From: Minisyncoccota bacterium
Lineage (GTDB): Bacteria > Patescibacteriota > Minisyncoccia > UBA6257 > HR35
DNA length: 6,715 nucleotides
NCBI GenBank assembly: GCA_937934285.1
Contig: CALHAT010000036.1
Location: 1 to 6,715, forward strand
Direction of reading: 5' to 3'
Of the stretch, positions 4,865-6,715 are shown one piece after another (positions within the stretch are counted from its first letter, which is position 1; the number at the start of each line of letters is the position of its first letter). The notes beneath the pieces were generated by a model. It had not been told where the DNA came from. It ran no database searches and saw only the letters and a program-made list of their open reading frames with translations. The position numbers and the translations under genes were made by a program.

Positions 4865-6715
4865 TGACGGGTAAATTTCTTTATTTTTTTGCTGGATTTA
4901 TTGGAGCCCTTGGTTTGGTTATAATTTTTTTAGTTATTTATTTTATTAAAAAACATAAAGAAAAGATAAAACTTAATCTTTCTCTTGGTTATTCTCTTTT
5001 GCTTATTGAACTGCCTAAATATTTATCTTCACCAACACTTCAAGATCCCAAAATAAAAATCATTGAAGAATTAACAACATTTGAAAATTTCTTAAATTCA
5101 TTTAGAAAGATAAAAAGTCCAATTATTTTTGAAATTGCTACTCCTCATTATGGTGAAGAAATATTATTTTATGTTGCCGTTCCTCGAAATGAAATTGAAT
5201 TTTTCCAAAAAACCTTAAGAGGTTTTTGGCCCGGTGCGGAAGCCACGATTGTAAAAGAAGATTATAATATTTTTAATCCCCAAGGTGTCGCTTTAGGTTC
5301 AATTGTTGGTCTAAAAAATCATAATTATTTATCTATCAAAACTTATAAATCAATTGCTTTAAGCAATGTTGATCCTTTAGACTCTTTTCTTTCTGCTTTT
5401 ACTAAACTTAGTAAAGAAGGTGAAGGATTAGCTTATCAAATCGTTTTAGTGCCTGTTTCTGAAAATGAGAATAAAAAGATTTTAAATATTATCAAAAAAT
5501 TAAAAGAAGGAAAAAAATTAGATGAAGCTTTAGAAAGAGGATTTTTAGGTGATCTCTTTAAAACTTTAAAAGATATTTTGGTACTTCCGTCTGAAGAAGC
5601 CAAAAGAAAAGAGGAAGAAGAAAAAACCAAGCTAAAACCAGTTGAAGAAGCAGCGATCAGAAATTTAGAAGAAAAAGCGAGCAAACAACTTTTCCGAGTC
5701 AATCTTCGTTTGGTTGTTTCTACTAATGATGAAATTTCTGCTGATCAAATTTTATCTTCCTTAGAAGCTCCATTTCATCAATTTGTGAATCCGGGTTTTA
5801 ATGAGTTTGCTGTTCAAAGGCAAAGAGGAGATAAATTGAAAAGACTTTTTTATGAATTTTCTTTTAGAATTTTTAATGAAAAACAAAGTATTCTTTTAAA
5901 TACCGAGGAAATTGCGACTATTTTTCATTTACCGACTTCTTATTCAAAAAATCCTATTATTCATTGGCTTCCAGCAAGATCAGCACCACCGCCTCCAAAT
6001 TTACCTACTGAAGGAATTATTTTAGGAGAAAGTGTTTATCAAGGAAATAGGGCTTTGGTAAGAATTACCAAAAATGATCGCCGAAGACATATTTATGTTA
6101 TTGGTCAAACAGGCACAGGAAAAACAACTCTTCTTAAAAATATGGTTCAACAAGACATTCAAAACGGAGACGGCATTTGTTTTCTTGATCCTCATGGCGA
6201 TGTTGCTGAAGAAATTTTAGGTTTAATTCCTCAAGAAAGATTTACTGATCTTATTTATTTTAATCCGGGAGACACGCGAAGGCCAATCGGACTTAATGTT
6301 TTAGAATATTCTCCTGAAAGACCCGAAGATAAAACTTTTATTATTAACACTTTGATTGAAATTATAGATAAAATTTATAATTTACAATTAACAGGTGGGC
6401 CAATGTTCGAACAATATTTAAGAAATGCTCTTCTTCTCATTATGGATGATCCCAGTTGGGGTCATACCTTGCTTGATGTTTCTAGAGTTTTTGTTGATGA
6501 TGATTTTCGTAGTGAGCTTTTAGAAAAATGCCGAAATTATCCAGTTGTTGAATTTTGGAAAAAACAAGCTGAAAGAATAACTTATGGTGAATTTACTTTA
6601 GAAAATATGACAACCTGGATTACTTCTAAATTAAATCCTTTTATTACTAATGATTTTGTCAGGCCAATTATTGCTCAGCCAAAATCAGTTTTAAATTTTA
6701 GAGAAATTATGGATA
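4864..6715 (+). CDS. Membrane-anchored VirD4/TraG-like ATPase of the HerA/FtsK superfamily (partial, 3' end outside window)
   Basis: 617 codons are open to the right edge without a stop. Residues about 4-27 form one transmembrane helix followed by a basic stretch (KKHKEK), so the body lies in the cytoplasm. Residues about 30-400 are a variable N-terminal region with a charged, probably coiled-coil stretch (243-275) and a proline-rich hinge (APPPPNLP). The motor starts around 400: Walker A is GQTGTGKTT (414-422, K420), and FLDPHGD (440-446) is the Walker B-like strand of this family. FNPGD and GGPMFEQYLRNALLL (511-525) follow, a segment typical of TraG/TraD-type type IV secretion coupling proteins and their relatives in candidate phyla. 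Such proteins move or bind DNA at membranes; the substrate here is unknown. The C-terminal catalytic motifs lie outside the window. The start ATG overlaps the previous stop by one base. Confidence 0.85.
   Translation, partial: MTGKFLYFFAGFIGALGLVIIFLVIYFIKKHKEKIKLNLSLGYSLLLIELPKYLSSPTLQDPKIKIIEELTTFENFLNSFRKIKSPIIFEIATPHYGEEILFYVAVPRNEIEFFQKTLRGFWPGAEATIVKEDYNIFNPQGVALGSIVGLKNHNYLSIKTYKSIALSNVDPLDSFLSAFTKLSKEGEGLAYQIVLVPVSENENKKILNIIKKLKEGKKLDEALERGFLGDLFKTLKDILVLPSEEAKRKEEEEKTKLKPVEEAAIRNLEEKASKQLFRVNLRLVVSTNDEISADQILSSLEAPFHQFVNPGFNEFAVQRQRGDKLKRLFYEFSFRIFNEKQSILLNTEEIATIFHLPTSYSKNPIIHWLPARSAPPPPNLPTEGIILGESVYQGNRALVRITKNDRRRHIYVIGQTGTGKTTLLKNMVQQDIQNGDGICFLDPHGDVAEEILGLIPQERFTDLIYFNPGDTRRPIGLNVLEYSPERPEDKTFIINTLIEIIDKIYNLQLTGGPMFEQYLRNALLLIMDDPSWGHTLLDVSRVFVDDDFRSELLEKCRNYPVVEFWKKQAERITYGEFTLENMTTWITSKLNPFITNDFVRPIIAQPKSVLNFREIMD

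Noticed and set aside
5436..5702. Minus-strand open frame of 88 codons, rich in Ser and Phe
   Set aside because: It is antisense to the charged, coiled-coil part of the ATPase; Ser/Phe richness is the complement of Glu/Lys codons.
6403..6414. GTTCGAAC palindrome in the ATPase gene as another family member
   Set aside because: It is a single site within conserved coding sequence (MFEQ), without a partner at 10 bp.

Overview
This AT-rich window uses very low-GC codon choice and has short intergenic gaps. The genes look like those of a small-genome candidate-phylum bacterium (Patescibacteria/CPR, Parcubacteria-like). That assignment is an inference from base composition, gene content, the SpeD variant and the style of the VirD4/TraG-like ATPase; there is no rRNA or phylogenetic marker to prove it. 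All observed stops are TAA or TAG, with no in-frame TGA, so codes 11 and 25 cannot be separated here.

Layout, left to right: (i) the 3' end of rnc (RNase III, dsRNA-binding domain); (ii) a 118-nt gap carrying GCGAAC-type repeats; (iii) a small secreted protein with a DUF5666-like beta domain; (iv) on the minus strand, convergent to it, tRNA-Gly(CCC) followed by cca (CCA-adding enzyme), probably one transcript; (v) a divergent promoter region whose two -35 boxes overlap; (vi) speD-like pyruvoyl decarboxylase, probably on a near-leaderless mRNA; (vii) a probable operon of murC, a 120-aa unknown protein and a membrane-anchored VirD4/TraG-like ATPase that runs off the right edge.

The most unusual content is a short dispersed repeat family. 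Its unit is two GTTCGC half-sites exactly 10 bp apart (GTTCGC-N4-GTTCGC, spacer often ATWA or ATTG). Units occur after rnc, in the leader of the tRNA-Gly/cca transcript, as an inverted pair just before murC and, most strikingly, as a four-unit array inside murC. There it adds about 38 codons in frame between two normally adjacent conserved MurC segments. This resembles in logic, though not in sequence, the Rickettsia palindromic elements that insert in frame into coding genes. A separate 7-bp tandem repeat lies between the tRNA and cca.

Functionally the window mixes RNA maturation (RNase III, tRNA-Gly lacking encoded CCA, CCA-adding enzyme), polyamine-type metabolism (SpeD), cell-wall synthesis (MurC) and a DNA-translocase-like ATPase. 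No single pathway joins them. The possible novelty is the repeat family and its coding-sequence invasion.
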